Shown: piece by piece, positions 51,807-59,654 of the stretch | Numbering within the stretch: the stretch's first letter is position 1 | How the letters are laid out: every line of letters starts with the position of its first letter | NCBI GenBank assembly: GCA_038521625.1 | Contig: JBCBKP010000002.1 | Location: 199,272-263,271 of the forward strand | Length of the DNA: 64,000 bases | DNA from: JBCBKP01 sp038521625 | Lineage (GTDB): Bacteria; Planctomycetota; Phycisphaerae; Phycisphaerales; UBA1924 | Reading direction: 5' to 3' | Made by a program: the position numbers and the translations under genes | The notes under the pieces: model-generated | What the model was told of the DNA's origin: nothing | The model's database searches: none | What the model saw: only the letters and a program-made list of their open reading frames with translations

Positions 51807-52181
51807 ATGTCCGACGTCTGCGCCGAATGCGGCTACGACCTCGCGGGTCTGGCGGAGGCCGAGAATTGCCCGGAGTGCGGGAGCGATGCGCGAGAGCGCT
51901 TCGCCGATCGGCGCCACGCCGAATCGACCGCGTTCCTCTCCCGGCTGACTCGGATCTCGCTCTGGTGTCAGGCGTTGGCCTTCGTCGCGCTCGCGCTGCT
52001 CGCGTTCGCTCGCTTCGAGACGGCCGCGGTGTGGGCAGGGCTCATCGCGATTCCCGTCTCGGCTCTTCCGTTCGCGGCGGGCGTCTCGCTTCTCGCAACC
52101 CAGTATCGCGAGCTCGGCGTGTGGTCCGTGATCGCCGGCCTCGTCGGTGTCGCGGTGGCGATCGGGTTCGTTCTCGTCTGA
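51807..52181 (+). CDS. Zinc-ribbon membrane protein
   Basis: 124 residues. A short zinc ribbon at the N-terminus (CAECGYDLAG...CPECGSDA; four cysteines as two CxxC pairs) is followed by three membrane segments (ALAFVALALLAFARF, AGLIAIPVSALPFAAGVSLL, VIAGLVGVAVAIGFVLV). This layout is very common in planctomycetes, where many such genes of unknown role exist. The ATG at 51807 is chosen; a TTG nine codons upstream is also in frame. Confidence 0.75.
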   Translation: MSDVCAECGYDLAGLAEAENCPECGSDARERFADRRHAESTAFLSRLTRISLWCQALAFVALALLAFARFETAAVWAGLIAIPVSALPFAAGVSLLATQYRELGVWSVIAGLVGVAVAIGFVLV

Positions 52182-52330
52182 TCTCAGCGGAAGCCGACGC
52201 GCGACCTGCCGAGCTTGTTCTCGGCAGGCGTTCCGCCGGTTCTTATCGTCTCCGCCCGGTGAGCGATCCTCGTCCCAGCTTCCCCCGCGTTCAGCGTCCG
52301 GCCCACTCGCTCGCCCCCGATCTCCGCGTT

Positions 52331-52340
52331 TGTGCGCACA
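52331..52340. promoter_or_regulatory. Palindrome TGTGCGCACA, copy 1
   Basis: A perfect 10-bp palindrome that extends to 12 bp (TTGTGCGCACAA). It lies 155 bases before the ATG at 52486 in a gene-free 304-base gap. A second copy is 110 bases downstream. Possible operator; the binding protein is unknown. Confidence 0.45.
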
Positions 52341-52440
52341 ACCAACCTCGGATCGGGCCCGACCCGCACAAATCTCAGGGGTTTTCTACCCCCTTCGCCG
52401 CAAGCACTTCCGTGCCGACCCACGACGCGATCTCGCGACC

Positions 52441-52450
52441 TGTGCGCACA
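52441..52450. promoter_or_regulatory. Palindrome TGTGCGCACA, copy 2
   Basis: An identical 10-bp palindrome, 36 bases before the ATG at 52486. Copies 1 and 2 share the 11-mer TGTGCGCACAA. Between them are a half-site-like GCACAAA (52366-52372) and a small hairpin GGGG-TTTTCT-ACCCC near 52378-52392. The rest of the 52182-52485 gap holds no gene. Confidence 0.45.
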
Positions 52451-52485
52451 AACCCGTCCCGCCGCGCCAATGGGTAGTGACGCCC

Positions 52486-52905
52486 ATGCTCGACGAATCG
52501 AACAGAACCGCGGAGCAGCTGGTCGCACTCCTCGCCGACCCCCACGCCACCATCGCCGACATCACCGAAGGCCTCGAACTCTCGCCCGCCGAAGCCGCCT
52601 CGCTCCTCCGCGCACCAAACGGCGCCGCCGCGCTCGACGCCACCCGAAAGCTACTCGCGATCCAACGCGAACTCGCAGCGGCACGCGCCGAGATCGCCGC
52701 GCTCAACCAGCTCGCCGACCTCGCAGCCCACCCGACCGACTACGGATCTCGCCCCGCGCGACTCACCGAACGCGCCGCCGAGATCGCACGCAGGTCCGCG
52801 ACCACGATCCTGCGCACGACCGGCATCGGTCATCGCGAAGCCCAGCCGCGAAGCGGGACTTCATGCCCGCGAGCGGCTGCAAGCTCACGCCCGAACGGGC
52901 GAGAC
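52486..52905 (+). CDS. Small helical protein, 3' end merged with a repeat
   Basis: Starts MLDESNRTAEQLVALLADPH. About 125 residues look like a real protein: a helix-turn-helix-like part (ATIADITEGLELSPAEAASLL) and a longer charged helix (LLAIQRELAAARAEIAALNQ). From about 52840 the frame enters a copy of the dispersed repeat and no stop follows; the frame stays open for another 2.3 kb through the antisense of the FG-GAP gene and even the yceI gene. The natural stop thus seems lost. The end given is where the repeat palindrome ends and is not a stop codon. It may be a damaged gene. Putative DNA-binding function is weak inference. Confidence 0.4.
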
Positions 52906-53043
52906 TCAGACAAACCACACCCTCGCGTGAGCGAGGGGTTAGGTCCGACCACGGAATGCCGACCGGGTCCGCATCCTCGCAGGGACGCCCCGCCCCCTCT
53001 CGCAAGAGAGGGGACACGCGCCGGCTCGCACCACCCCCGCGCC
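52845..53043. repeat. Dispersed repeat copy and hairpins
   Basis: CCGCGAAGCGGGACTTCATGCCCGCGAGCGG (matched in parts only) resembles the end of the 88-bp unit at 40598-40685, and the palindrome variant TCACGCCCGAACGGGCGAGA lies at 52885-52904. Further hairpins follow: CCTCGCGTGAGCGAGG near 52921 and CCCTCTCGCAAGAGAGGG near 52991. The region ends at the stop codon of the convergent FG-GAP gene and may act as a two-sided terminator. Confidence 0.6.
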
Positions 53044-54246
53044 TCACTGCCCGCGCTGCAGCAACAGCTTGTCCGGCCCGACGTAGTTCGTCATGTAGAG
53101 GTCCATCAGCCCGTCGCCATTGAAGTCGTGCACCTCGATATCGACGCCCGCGGTCTGGCTCATCGGCGGGACCCACTGCGCCGTCACGTCCCGGAAGTTC
53201 CCGGCGCCGTCGTTGGTCCAGATCTGCAGCGGGCGGTCCTGGTTGAAGTTGGCGAACAGCGCGTCGAGATCCCCGTCCCCGTCGAGGTCGACCAGGTCCA
53301 CGTCGATCGAGGTCGTGTCGTTCCCCGTGCCGGGCAGCGCATCGGCCGGCGCCTCGGTGAACCTCCCGCGCCCGTCGTTCAGGAAGAGCTGATTGGCGGG
53401 CTGGTTCGTCGGCTTCCAGCCGGTGTTGGCGACCATCAGGTCGAGGTCGCCGTCGCCGTCAACGTCGCCCAGGTCGAGCTCGCGGGTCTCGCTGTTGGCG
53501 CTGCGTCCGGAGGCGGGGAGGCGCCGGTCGGACTCGTCGCCGAACGTGCCGTCGCCGTTGTTGATGAAGACCCGGTTCGGGCCCTCGTTGCCCAGCACGA
53601 TGTCGAGATCGCCGTCGCCGTCGATGTCGCCGGCCTCGAGATCCTGGGTGATGTCCCCGTCGGGATCGGCGCCGGTGGGCAGCACGCCGTTGTCGCGGAC
53701 AAAGTTCCCCTTCCCGTCGTTGCGGGCCGCGAGCTCGTCGCCGTGCCCGGAGATGATGAAGTCGCGATCGCCGTCGTTGTCGAAGTCGAGCGCGATGACG
53801 GCGTCGCCGACGATCTTCTGGCGGAGGTTGGCGCTGACGTTCTCGAACCTGATATCGTCGGTGCTGTCGCCGGCGAGGCGGAAGTAGATCTCGTGGTTCG
53901 AGTCGTCCTCGGCCGCAAAGACGATGTCGGTCAGACCGTCGGCGTCGAAGTCCGCGAAGGCGATGTCCTCGGAGTCGTTGCTGAGCCCGGCGTCGAGGGC
54001 CTCGGGCCGGTGGACGAAGGCGCCGGAATCGGTGGCGACGAGGATCTTGTTGGGGCCGTACTCGTGGGCGAGAACGATGTCGAGGCGGCCGTCGGCGTTC
54101 AGGTCGATCAGCTCGCAATCCATGATGCGCCCGGCGTGGGTCGCGGGCGGGAGGTACTCGCCCGAGACATCGCGCAGGACGGTCTGGGCCATCGCGGGGG
54201 CCGAGGCGGCGGCGAGTGCGAGGAAGAGGGCGGCGTTGGCTCGCAT
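53044..54246 (-). CDS. Exported FG-GAP/VCBS repeat protein
   Basis: 400 residues. Signal peptide MRANAALFLALAAASAPAMAQ. The body has about seven calcium-loop repeats of type DxDxDGxxD (DLNADGRLDIV, DFDADGLTDIV, DFDNDGDRDFI, DIDGDGDLDIV, DVDGDGDLDLM, DLDGDGDLDAL, DFNGDGLMDLY), which build a seven-bladed propeller as in integrin-like FG-GAP proteins. Such proteins are exported and bind partners or surfaces. A much longer frame continues upstream to 56835 but crosses other genes and is not coding there; 54246 is the signal-peptide start. It is divergent from yceI (279 bases). Confidence 0.92.
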   Translation of the reverse strand: MRANAALFLALAAASAPAMAQTVLRDVSGEYLPPATHAGRIMDCELIDLNADGRLDIVLAHEYGPNKILVATDSGAFVHRPEALDAGLSNDSEDIAFADFDADGLTDIVFAAEDDSNHEIYFRLAGDSTDDIRFENVSANLRQKIVGDAVIALDFDNDGDRDFIISGHGDELAARNDGKGNFVRDNGVLPTGADPDGDITQDLEAGDIDGDGDLDIVLGNEGPNRVFINNGDGTFGDESDRRLPASGRSANSETRELDLGDVDGDGDLDLMVANTGWKPTNQPANQLFLNDGRGRFTEAPADALPGTGNDTTSIDVDLVDLDGDGDLDALFANFNQDRPLQIWTNDGAGNFRDVTAQWVPPMSQTAGVDIEVHDFNGDGLMDLYMTNYVGPDKLLLQRGQ

Positions 54247-54525
54247 GGGGTATTCTCCGGTCTGCGGTCGTGGTGCAACCGATGGATGCGCCGGCGGCAT
54301 ACCGCCAGCGAGAAATCGACGCGGGAAGATTTTGTGCGTCGGCGGGAATTGCCCGAGCGGCGGTCCCGTTGGCCGCATTATCCGTTGCAACAGAGTATCG
54401 GCGCGGAGCCCCCGTGTGGCCCGGATGGAATCCGGGGCCCGCCCCGGCCGAACGCAGACCCAAGCATGGGCGAGAGGCGCCCCGCGCGGCGAGGCCGCTG
54501 GGGCCGGCATCAAGGAGACCGAAGC

Positions 54526-55170
54526 ATGAACCGGAAGATCACGATCCTGACGGCGGCGGCGATGGGCGGGCTCGGGCTGGCGGGTGCGGCGGGCCTGGCG
54601 ACCGGCACAGGCGCGGCCGCGACCGCGGCGGACGCGGAGAGCCGCGCCGGCTACACGGTCGACCTGGTCCACTCGAACATCCTGTTCATGATCCGGCGCG
54701 CCAACGTGAGCAACTTCTACGGCCGCTTCAACGACTTCAGCGGCGAGTTCCACATCGACGAGGACAACCCGTCGGCGAGCTACTTCCGCGCCGAGATCGA
54801 CGTCGCGTCGGTGGACACCGGCAACAACGGCCGTGACCGCCACCTGCGCAACGCGGACTTCTTCAACGTGCCGCAGTACCCCAAGGCGACCTTCGAGAGC
54901 ACCGGATTCCGCGAGACCGGGCGCGACGGGATCTACGAGCTGACCGGCACCATGACGCTGCACGGCCAGACCAACCCGGTCACCGCCGAGGTCGAGTACT
55001 TCGGGACCAGCGCGTTCAACAACCAGGACCTGCAGGCCTTCGAGGCCCGCTTCGCGATCAAGCGCGCCGACTTCGGCATCACCCAGTACCTGCCGGCCGA
55101 CGGCGGCGACAACGGGGCGCTGAGCAACACCGTCGAGCTGATCATCTCGGTCAACGGCGTCGCGAACTGA
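54526..55170 (+). CDS. YceI-family exported protein
   Basis: 214 residues. Signal peptide to about residue 36 (AAAMGGLGLAGAAGLATG). The lipocalin-like YceI barrel starts GYTVDLVHSNILFMIRRANV, with FYGRFNDFSGEFHIDEDNP, the NGRDRHLRNADFFNVPQYP block and LTGTMTLHGQTNPVTAEV. YceI proteins bind isoprenoid chains such as polyprenyl quinones in the periplasm. The ATG at 54526 follows AAGGAGACCGAAGC. The membrane protein gene starts 33 bases downstream. Confidence 0.93.
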   Translation: MNRKITILTAAAMGGLGLAGAAGLATGTGAAATAADAESRAGYTVDLVHSNILFMIRRANVSNFYGRFNDFSGEFHIDEDNPSASYFRAEIDVASVDTGNNGRDRHLRNADFFNVPQYPKATFESTGFRETGRDGIYELTGTMTLHGQTNPVTAEVEYFGTSAFNNQDLQAFEARFAIKRADFGITQYLPADGGDNGALSNTVELIISVNGVAN

Positions 55171-55203
55171 TCGTGACGCGATTCGCGGGGACGGACCGGC
55201 GCG

Positions 55204-56199
55204 ATGGGTGAGCGCGTTGCTCTGATCGCGGGCATGCTGCCCGGCTTCCTGACGGGGGCGTCGCTGACGCTCGCGTGGTGGCTGGCCGCGTGGGTCGCGA
55301 CCCGCAGCGCCGACGGCAAGAAGGGCGTGCCAACGCGCGTCAGATGGAAAGGCATCCGGCGCGGGCCGCGTTTCGTGGCCCCGCTGGCCTTCTCGGCCAG
55401 CCTGCTGATCGCGACGACCGCGTTCTTCAGCTGGCCCGACCAGTTCTGGTTCTCGACCAACACGCACCGGATCGTCCACATCGGAGCCGCGGCCGGCCTC
55501 GCCGGCATCGTGCTGTCGTTCCTGCCCGTCGCGCTCTGGACGCGGCTCCTGGGCGCGGTGCTGTTCGGCGGCGTCGGCGCGTTCGGCGCGTGGGCGATGT
55601 TCGGTGCGATCCACCCGGACTACCAGGCCGAGTTCGTGGGCCCGGGCGGCGCGGCGCTCTGGATCCCCCTGACAGGCGTGCTGGTCGCGGTCAGCGCCTT
55701 CGCGGCCGAGACCGTCGCGGCGCGCGGCGAGCGCGGCTGGCGCTCCGTGCTGCCGTTCGCGCCGGTGATGGCCGCGCTGACCCCGCTGATGTTTTACGGC
55801 GGCTTCGCGGGCGGCTCGATCGAGATGACCGGGCTGATCGCGACCACGACCGCGGCGTTCGCGGCCTCGCTGCTCGCGCCCGGGCTGCGGATCGCCGGCG
55901 GTGGGGCGGGCGCGCTCGCGACGCTCGCATCTGCGGTCGTGATCTCGGCCCGAGTCGGCGGCGAGCACTTCGACCCGGCTTCGTTCGTCGTGCTGCTGCT
56001 CGTGCCGGTGGGGGGGCTGGCGGCGCTGCTCTTCCGGCGGGCGTCCCGGACGGGCGCCATCGCCGCGACCGTCGGCATGCTGACCTGCGCCGGCATCGGG
56101 GGCGGGCTGGTGTACGCCGCGGTCGAGCGGGCCGCGGCCGAGGAGACGGCGGAAGAGGACGAGTACGACGCCTCGGCGTACGAGAACTTCGGGCAATAG
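55204..56199 (+). CDS. Polytopic membrane protein of unknown function
   Basis: 331 residues with about nine or ten membrane segments, starting MGERVALIAGMLPGFLTG. Segments include APLAFSASLLIATTAFFSWP, IGAAAGLAGIVLSFLPVALW and PASFVVLLLVPVGGLAALLF. A short cytoplasmic basic loop (RSADGKKGVPTRVRWKGIRR) follows the first segment, and the C-terminus is acidic (EETAEEDEYDASAYENFGQ). No family is recognised. It is probably cotranscribed with yceI and, nine bases further on, with the acetyltransferase gene. Confidence 0.75.
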   Translation: MGERVALIAGMLPGFLTGASLTLAWWLAAWVATRSADGKKGVPTRVRWKGIRRGPRFVAPLAFSASLLIATTAFFSWPDQFWFSTNTHRIVHIGAAAGLAGIVLSFLPVALWTRLLGAVLFGGVGAFGAWAMFGAIHPDYQAEFVGPGGAALWIPLTGVLVAVSAFAAETVAARGERGWRSVLPFAPVMAALTPLMFYGGFAGGSIEMTGLIATTTAAFAASLLAPGLRIAGGGAGALATLASAVVISARVGGEHFDPASFVVLLLVPVGGLAALLFRRASRTGAIAATVGMLTCAGIGGGLVYAAVERAAAEETAEEDEYDASAYENFGQ

Positions 56200-56208
56200 G
56201 CTGGCGGC

Positions 56209-56811
56209 ATGTCGGCGGTGGAATCCAAGCCGAGGCGCGGAGTCGGGCTGCGGTGGCGCGAGCGCGCCGTGGCGACCGGCGAGCTGGTCTTCCTGCGGTT
56301 CCCGCTGCGTCGCGACCGGGCGGAGTTCCTGGAGCTGCGGCGTGCCAGCCGGGTCCATCTGGAGCCGTGGGAGCCGCTCCCGCCGCGGGGTTTCGACGCG
56401 TGGGGCGACGACGTATTCGAGCGTGAGCTCCGCAACCGCCGGTCGGCGGGTCAGCACCGGCTGCTGATCTGCAGGCGCGGCGACGGCGCGATCGTGGGGC
56501 GGGTCGCGGTCGCGCCGATCGAGCGCGGCGCGATCCAGACCGCGCGGCTGGGGTACTGGATCGGCGAGCCGCACTGCGGGAACGGGTACATGACCGAGGC
56601 GCTGCGCCTGGTTACGCGATACTGCTTCCGGTCCCTTGGGCTTCACCGGGTCAGCGCGGACGTGCAGCCGCACAACGCGGCGAGCAAGCGGGCGGTGCTG
56701 CGGGCGGGGTTCCGGTACGAGGGCTTCAGCCCGAAGCTGGTGCAGATCGCGGGCCGCTGGGCCGACCACGAGCGGTACGCGATGACCGCGGACGATCCTC
56801 AGCCGAAGTAG
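56209..56811 (+). CDS. GNAT acetyltransferase, RimJ/RimL-like
   Basis: 200 residues. The GNAT fold is visible: VFLRFPLRRDRAEFLELRRA, IVGRVAVAPIERGAIQTARL, GYWIGEPHCGNGYMTEALRL (acetyl-CoA loop with the G-x-G-Y-M turn), FRSLGLHRVSADVQPHNAAS and RAVLRAGFRYEGF. RimJ-like enzymes acetylate ribosomal protein N-termini or small molecules with acetyl-CoA. The substrate is unknown. It overlaps the convergent thioredoxin-like gene by 13 bases. Confidence 0.92.
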   Translation: MSAVESKPRRGVGLRWRERAVATGELVFLRFPLRRDRAEFLELRRASRVHLEPWEPLPPRGFDAWGDDVFERELRNRRSAGQHRLLICRRGDGAIVGRVAVAPIERGAIQTARLGYWIGEPHCGNGYMTEALRLVTRYCFRSLGLHRVSADVQPHNAASKRAVLRAGFRYEGFSPKLVQIAGRWADHERYAMTADDPQPK

Positions 56812-57392
56812 TCGGGCTCGTTGCCGCGCTTCCACTTGATGTTGCAGCCCATCGAGGGCGCGTGGGGCTCGGCGGGGTCGGTTCCGTCGAGGACGGCGTC
56901 GAGCGCGGCGCGGAGGTCAGCGCCGGTGACGGTCTGGCCGTTGCTCGGGCGGCTGCCGTCGAGCTGGCCGCGGTAGGCGAGGGCGTTGTCCTTGTCGAAG
57001 ACGTAGAAGTCGGGCGTGCAGGCGGCGCGGAAGGCCTTGGCGACCTCTTGGGATTCGTCGTAGAGGTAGGGGAACGGGTAGCCGAGATTGCCGGCGACCT
57101 CGGACATCTTGTGGGGCGCGTCGTCGGGGTGGGTCTCGATGTCGTTGCTGCTGACGGCGACGAATCGGACGCCGCGGCCGGCGTAGTCGTGCGCCAGCCT
57201 GACGAGCTCGGGCTGGATGTGGTGCACGAACGGGCAGTGGTTGCAGATGAACATGACGACGGTGGCCGGGGCGCCGGCGGGGTCGTGGGTGACGGTGACG
57301 CCGCCGCGGGATCCGTTGATGCCGTAGTCGGGCAGCTGGAAGGCGGGCATCGGCGTGCCGAGGGGGAGCATGGTGGAGGCGGTGGCGGCCAT
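56799..57392 (-). CDS. Thioredoxin-like (AhpC/TSA-type) protein
   Basis: 197 residues of the thioredoxin fold. ATVVMFICNHCPFVHHIQPE holds a CNHC active-site pair, and RFVAVSSNDIETHPDDAPHK, PFPYLYDESQEVAKAF and CTPDFYVFDKDNALAYRG are the usual blocks of this planctomycete- and cyanobacteria-rich group. A redox role in thiol exchange or peroxide reduction is likely. No signal peptide is present, so cytoplasmic. The end of the frame, SMGCNIKWKRGNEPDYFG, is also typical of the group. Confidence 0.9.
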   Translation of the reverse strand: MAATASTMLPLGTPMPAFQLPDYGINGSRGGVTVTHDPAGAPATVVMFICNHCPFVHHIQPELVRLAHDYAGRGVRFVAVSSNDIETHPDDAPHKMSEVAGNLGYPFPYLYDESQEVAKAFRAACTPDFYVFDKDNALAYRGQLDGSRPSNGQTVTGADLRAALDAVLDGTDPAEPHAPSMGCNIKWKRGNEPDYFG

Positions 57393-57530
57393 GGGATCTC
57401 CTTGGGGATTGGCTCTGGACGGGAGCGTACCCGAGATCGCGTGGGAATCCGCGTGAGTCCGGCGTGCGGGCTGTCGCTTCTGGCTGGCCGTGGGCGCGGC
57501 GGGCAGCGCGCCGGCGACCGGAGAACCGCG

Positions 57531-58034
57531 ATGCTCTCGACCGGGCTGCTGGATTCGTGGCTGGGGATGTCGATGTCGGACATCTGCACGCACGGGTACG
57601 ACGCGAACAACCTGAATCACTGCGCGCACTTCGTCAGCCACGCGATGGGGCTGACGTTCGGGTGCACCTGCACGCGGCTGGTGCGGTCGGACTCGCCGAT
57701 GCCGGGAGCGAACGTGCGCGTGCACGAGATCTTCGCGCAGTGCCGCGACCCCTTCGAGCTGAACCACAGCCCGAGGGACGCGAACCATCTGGTGTTCGTG
57801 AGCGGCGAGCGGAACTTCTCCTCGAGGCCGCAGCGGATGCGCAACGTGCCGCGGAAGCACATCGGGATCGGCTTCGGCGGGATGGTCTGGCACTACAGCA
57901 ACACGCGAGACCGGGTTGAGAAGCAGCCGATCAGCGCGTTCCTGCGGCACTACCGGGGTCAGCGGAACGCTGTGTGGATGGCGACCGCGCCAGCGGGGGC
58001 GCGGGCGCGGCACTTCGGGGTGTGTCTGGCCTGA
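57531..58034 (+). CDS. Putative NlpC/P60- or CHAP-like cysteine peptidase
   Basis: 167 residues starting MLSTGLLDSWLGMSMSDICT. The block NHCAHFVSHAMGLTFGC places a Cys at the start of a helix as in NlpC/P60 and CHAP amidases; a histidine follows in RKHIGIGFGGMVWHYSN. These could form a Cys-His dyad that cuts peptidoglycan peptides. There is no signal peptide. The family could not be fixed by eye. Isolated position: 138 bases from the thioredoxin-like gene and only three bases before the convergent small gene. Confidence 0.6.
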   Translation: MLSTGLLDSWLGMSMSDICTHGYDANNLNHCAHFVSHAMGLTFGCTCTRLVRSDSPMPGANVRVHEIFAQCRDPFELNHSPRDANHLVFVSGERNFSSRPQRMRNVPRKHIGIGFGGMVWHYSNTRDRVEKQPISAFLRHYRGQRNAVWMATAPAGARARHFGVCLA

Positions 58035-58037
58035 GGG

Positions 58038-58310
58038 TCAGTTGTCCTGGGTTTCGTCGCCGGTGTCGAGCAGGCCGCGGAGGTAGGTGTTCTCGCGCCG
58101 GGTGGCCTCGAGGTCGAAGACGAGGTACTTGACGGTGACGCGGAGCTGGTCGAGCGACTCTTGGAGCTCGGAGAGGGTCCTCTTCATGCGGACGTGGCGG
58201 TCCTTGGTCTCGGCGGCGAGCTGACGGAGGCGCGGCTGCTCGGACTCGGGCAGGGTGTCGATCTGCGTGAGGAGCTCGCCGAGCTTGCTCTGGAAGTCCT
58301 GATCGTTCAT
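58038..58310 (-). CDS. Small coiled-coil protein
   Basis: 90 residues, strongly helical and charged: RMKRTLSELQESLDQLRVTV then KYLVFDLEATRRENTYLR, a probable coiled coil. No membrane segment or signal. The ATG at 58310 is preceded by AACGGAGGACGACCC, an excellent ribosome site. No family is recognised. The 182-base gap upstream to the DUF3553 gene shows no other gene; the two may share a transcript. Confidence 0.75.
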   Translation of the reverse strand: MNDQDFQSKLGELLTQIDTLPESEQPRLRQLAAETKDRHVRMKRTLSELQESLDQLRVTVKYLVFDLEATRRENTYLRGLLDTGDETQDN

Positions 58311-58492
58311 GGGTCGTCCTCCGTTCTCCGTGGTGTTGGCCGCGTCGCGGCGACTGTCGCTCGTAGGGGGTTCAACCGGCGTGCCGACGCGTGGCCGGTC
58401 GGGCACCTTCCGGTAAGAACGGGCCTTGGGCGGCGTCGCGGGTCGCGAGGGGTGCGGGGCCGGCCTCGCGCGTGGCGGCGTGTTGCGTGGTC

Positions 58493-59170
58493 TCAACGGG
58501 CGTGGTTGATGCGACGCAGCGCGGCCCTGGCGTTCTCGGACGCTTTGGCGAGGAGCGGCTTGGTGTCGAGCCGCTCGCGGCGGGCGTCGTCGAGGAGCGA
58601 GCGGAGGTGCTGATCGAGGCGGATGCGGTAGCGCTCGAAGTGCTGCTCGAGGTCGTGGCGGCTGAACATGCTGAGGGGGTCGTCGAGGCCGGACTGGGTG
58701 GCGGCCCAGTCCATGAGCGAGCGGCCCTCCGGCTTGACCTCGTAGAGGCGGATCGTGGTCTCGATCCTGGTGGCGAGGGGCCGGAATGGGTCGCGGGCGG
58801 GCTCGGGGATCTCGGCCATGATCGCGGCGGCCTTGGCCGGGTCGAGCTTGGGCGGCGGGGGCTCGTCCTCGGGCGGCGGGGCCAGGGCGGCGGCGAGGCC
58901 GGTGGGTTTGGGCCGCGGATCGGCCTCGGCGTGGGCGGGCTTCTCGACGGCTTTGCCGATCTTGGGCGTGCCCTCGGCGGGCTTGAGGGGGGCGAAGGCG
59001 GTGGAGATGGTCTTGAGGCCGGCGCGGCCGAAGCGGATCTCGAGGCGTTGGGCCTTGCGGCCCTCGTGGGTGATGGAGGCGGCCTTGCGGACCTCTCCCA
59101 CGCCCCACTCGGGCTTGGCCGGGTGGGTGACGCGGTCGCCGATCTGGAAGGTTGCCGCGGCTTCGGGCAT
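58493..59170 (-). CDS. DUF3553-type domain protein
   Basis: 225 residues. The N-terminal 60 residues match the DUF3553 type: FQIGDRVTHPAKPEWGVGEV and IRFGRAGLKTISTAFAPLK (an SH3-like fold also found at the end of some UvrD-like helicases and in CarD-like proteins). A Pro/Ala/Glu linker (about 68-115) and a helical C-terminal domain (about 120-225) follow. The C-terminal domain looks like a helical bundle (EQHFERYRIRLDQHLRSLLD). Binding to a nucleic acid enzyme or RNA polymerase is only inferred from the fold. Divergent from rpoZ (141 bases). Confidence 0.8.
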   Translation of the reverse strand: MPEAAATFQIGDRVTHPAKPEWGVGEVRKAASITHEGRKAQRLEIRFGRAGLKTISTAFAPLKPAEGTPKIGKAVEKPAHAEADPRPKPTGLAAALAPPPEDEPPPPKLDPAKAAAIMAEIPEPARDPFRPLATRIETTIRLYEVKPEGRSLMDWAATQSGLDDPLSMFSRHDLEQHFERYRIRLDQHLRSLLDDARRERLDTKPLLAKASENARAALRRINHAR

Positions 59171-59311
59171 GCGCGGAGGGTAGTAGCGGCGGTCGTCGGG
59201 GTCGCGTGTTCGGGGCGGGTCGTCTGCGGCCTGGGCCTTTGTGGAGGCCTAACATTAACACTGGCCCTCGGGCGGCGGGATTGCCGTGCGGGCCCCCGGA
59301 GCAACACGTCG

Positions 59312-59572
59312 ATGATCGAAGCGCTGAAGAGCGAAGAGCTGATCGGGAAGACCGGCGGGCGGTTCAAGCTGTGCGTGCTGATCCAGCGCCGGCTGAACGA
59401 GCTGCTGGACGGTGCGCGTCCGCTGATCGAGCGGGACGGGCGTTCCGATCTGGAGGTCGCGATCGAGGAGATCGCGCAGGACAAGATCACGCTGCAGTAC
59501 ACGTCGGAGATGTCGCCGGAGGCGCTGCCGGAGCGGGCGAGCGGTCCGGCGCCGGGCCAGGCGTTGCTTTGA
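59312..59572 (+). CDS. rpoZ: RNA polymerase omega subunit RpoZ
   Basis: 86 residues. MIEALKSEELIGKTGGRFKL is the omega start, VLIQRRLNELLDGARPLIE the conserved helix, and LEVAIEEIAQDKITLQY the second. Omega helps assemble and stabilise the core enzyme by binding beta-prime. Length fits the short bacterial form. The coaC gene follows after 82 bases, the rpoZ-coaBC neighbourhood seen in many bacteria, which supports the call. Just upstream, CTAACATTAACA at 59248-59259 is the only AT-rich piece and may be the -10 region. Confidence 0.93.
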   Translation: MIEALKSEELIGKTGGRFKLCVLIQRRLNELLDGARPLIERDGRSDLEVAIEEIAQDKITLQYTSEMSPEALPERASGPAPGQALL

Positions 59573-59654
59573 TCTGATTCCCGGGCCTTCGCCCGGGAGA
59601 AGAGAAGATGGCCGGGTCGGGTGTTCTGGTCGGATGTGCTGGGCGGTGGCTTCG

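Noticed and set aside
52147..55170. A plus-strand open frame of 1007 codons joining the small helical protein to YceI
   Set aside because: The middle is antisense to the FG-GAP gene. YceI has its own ribosome site and signal peptide at 54526.
53044..56835. A single minus-strand open frame of 1263 codons
   Set aside because: Only the last 400 codons (FG-GAP protein with its own signal peptide) look real. The rest is antisense to yceI, the membrane protein and GNAT genes, and is Arg/Pro/Asp-rich as expected for a shadow frame in GC-rich DNA.
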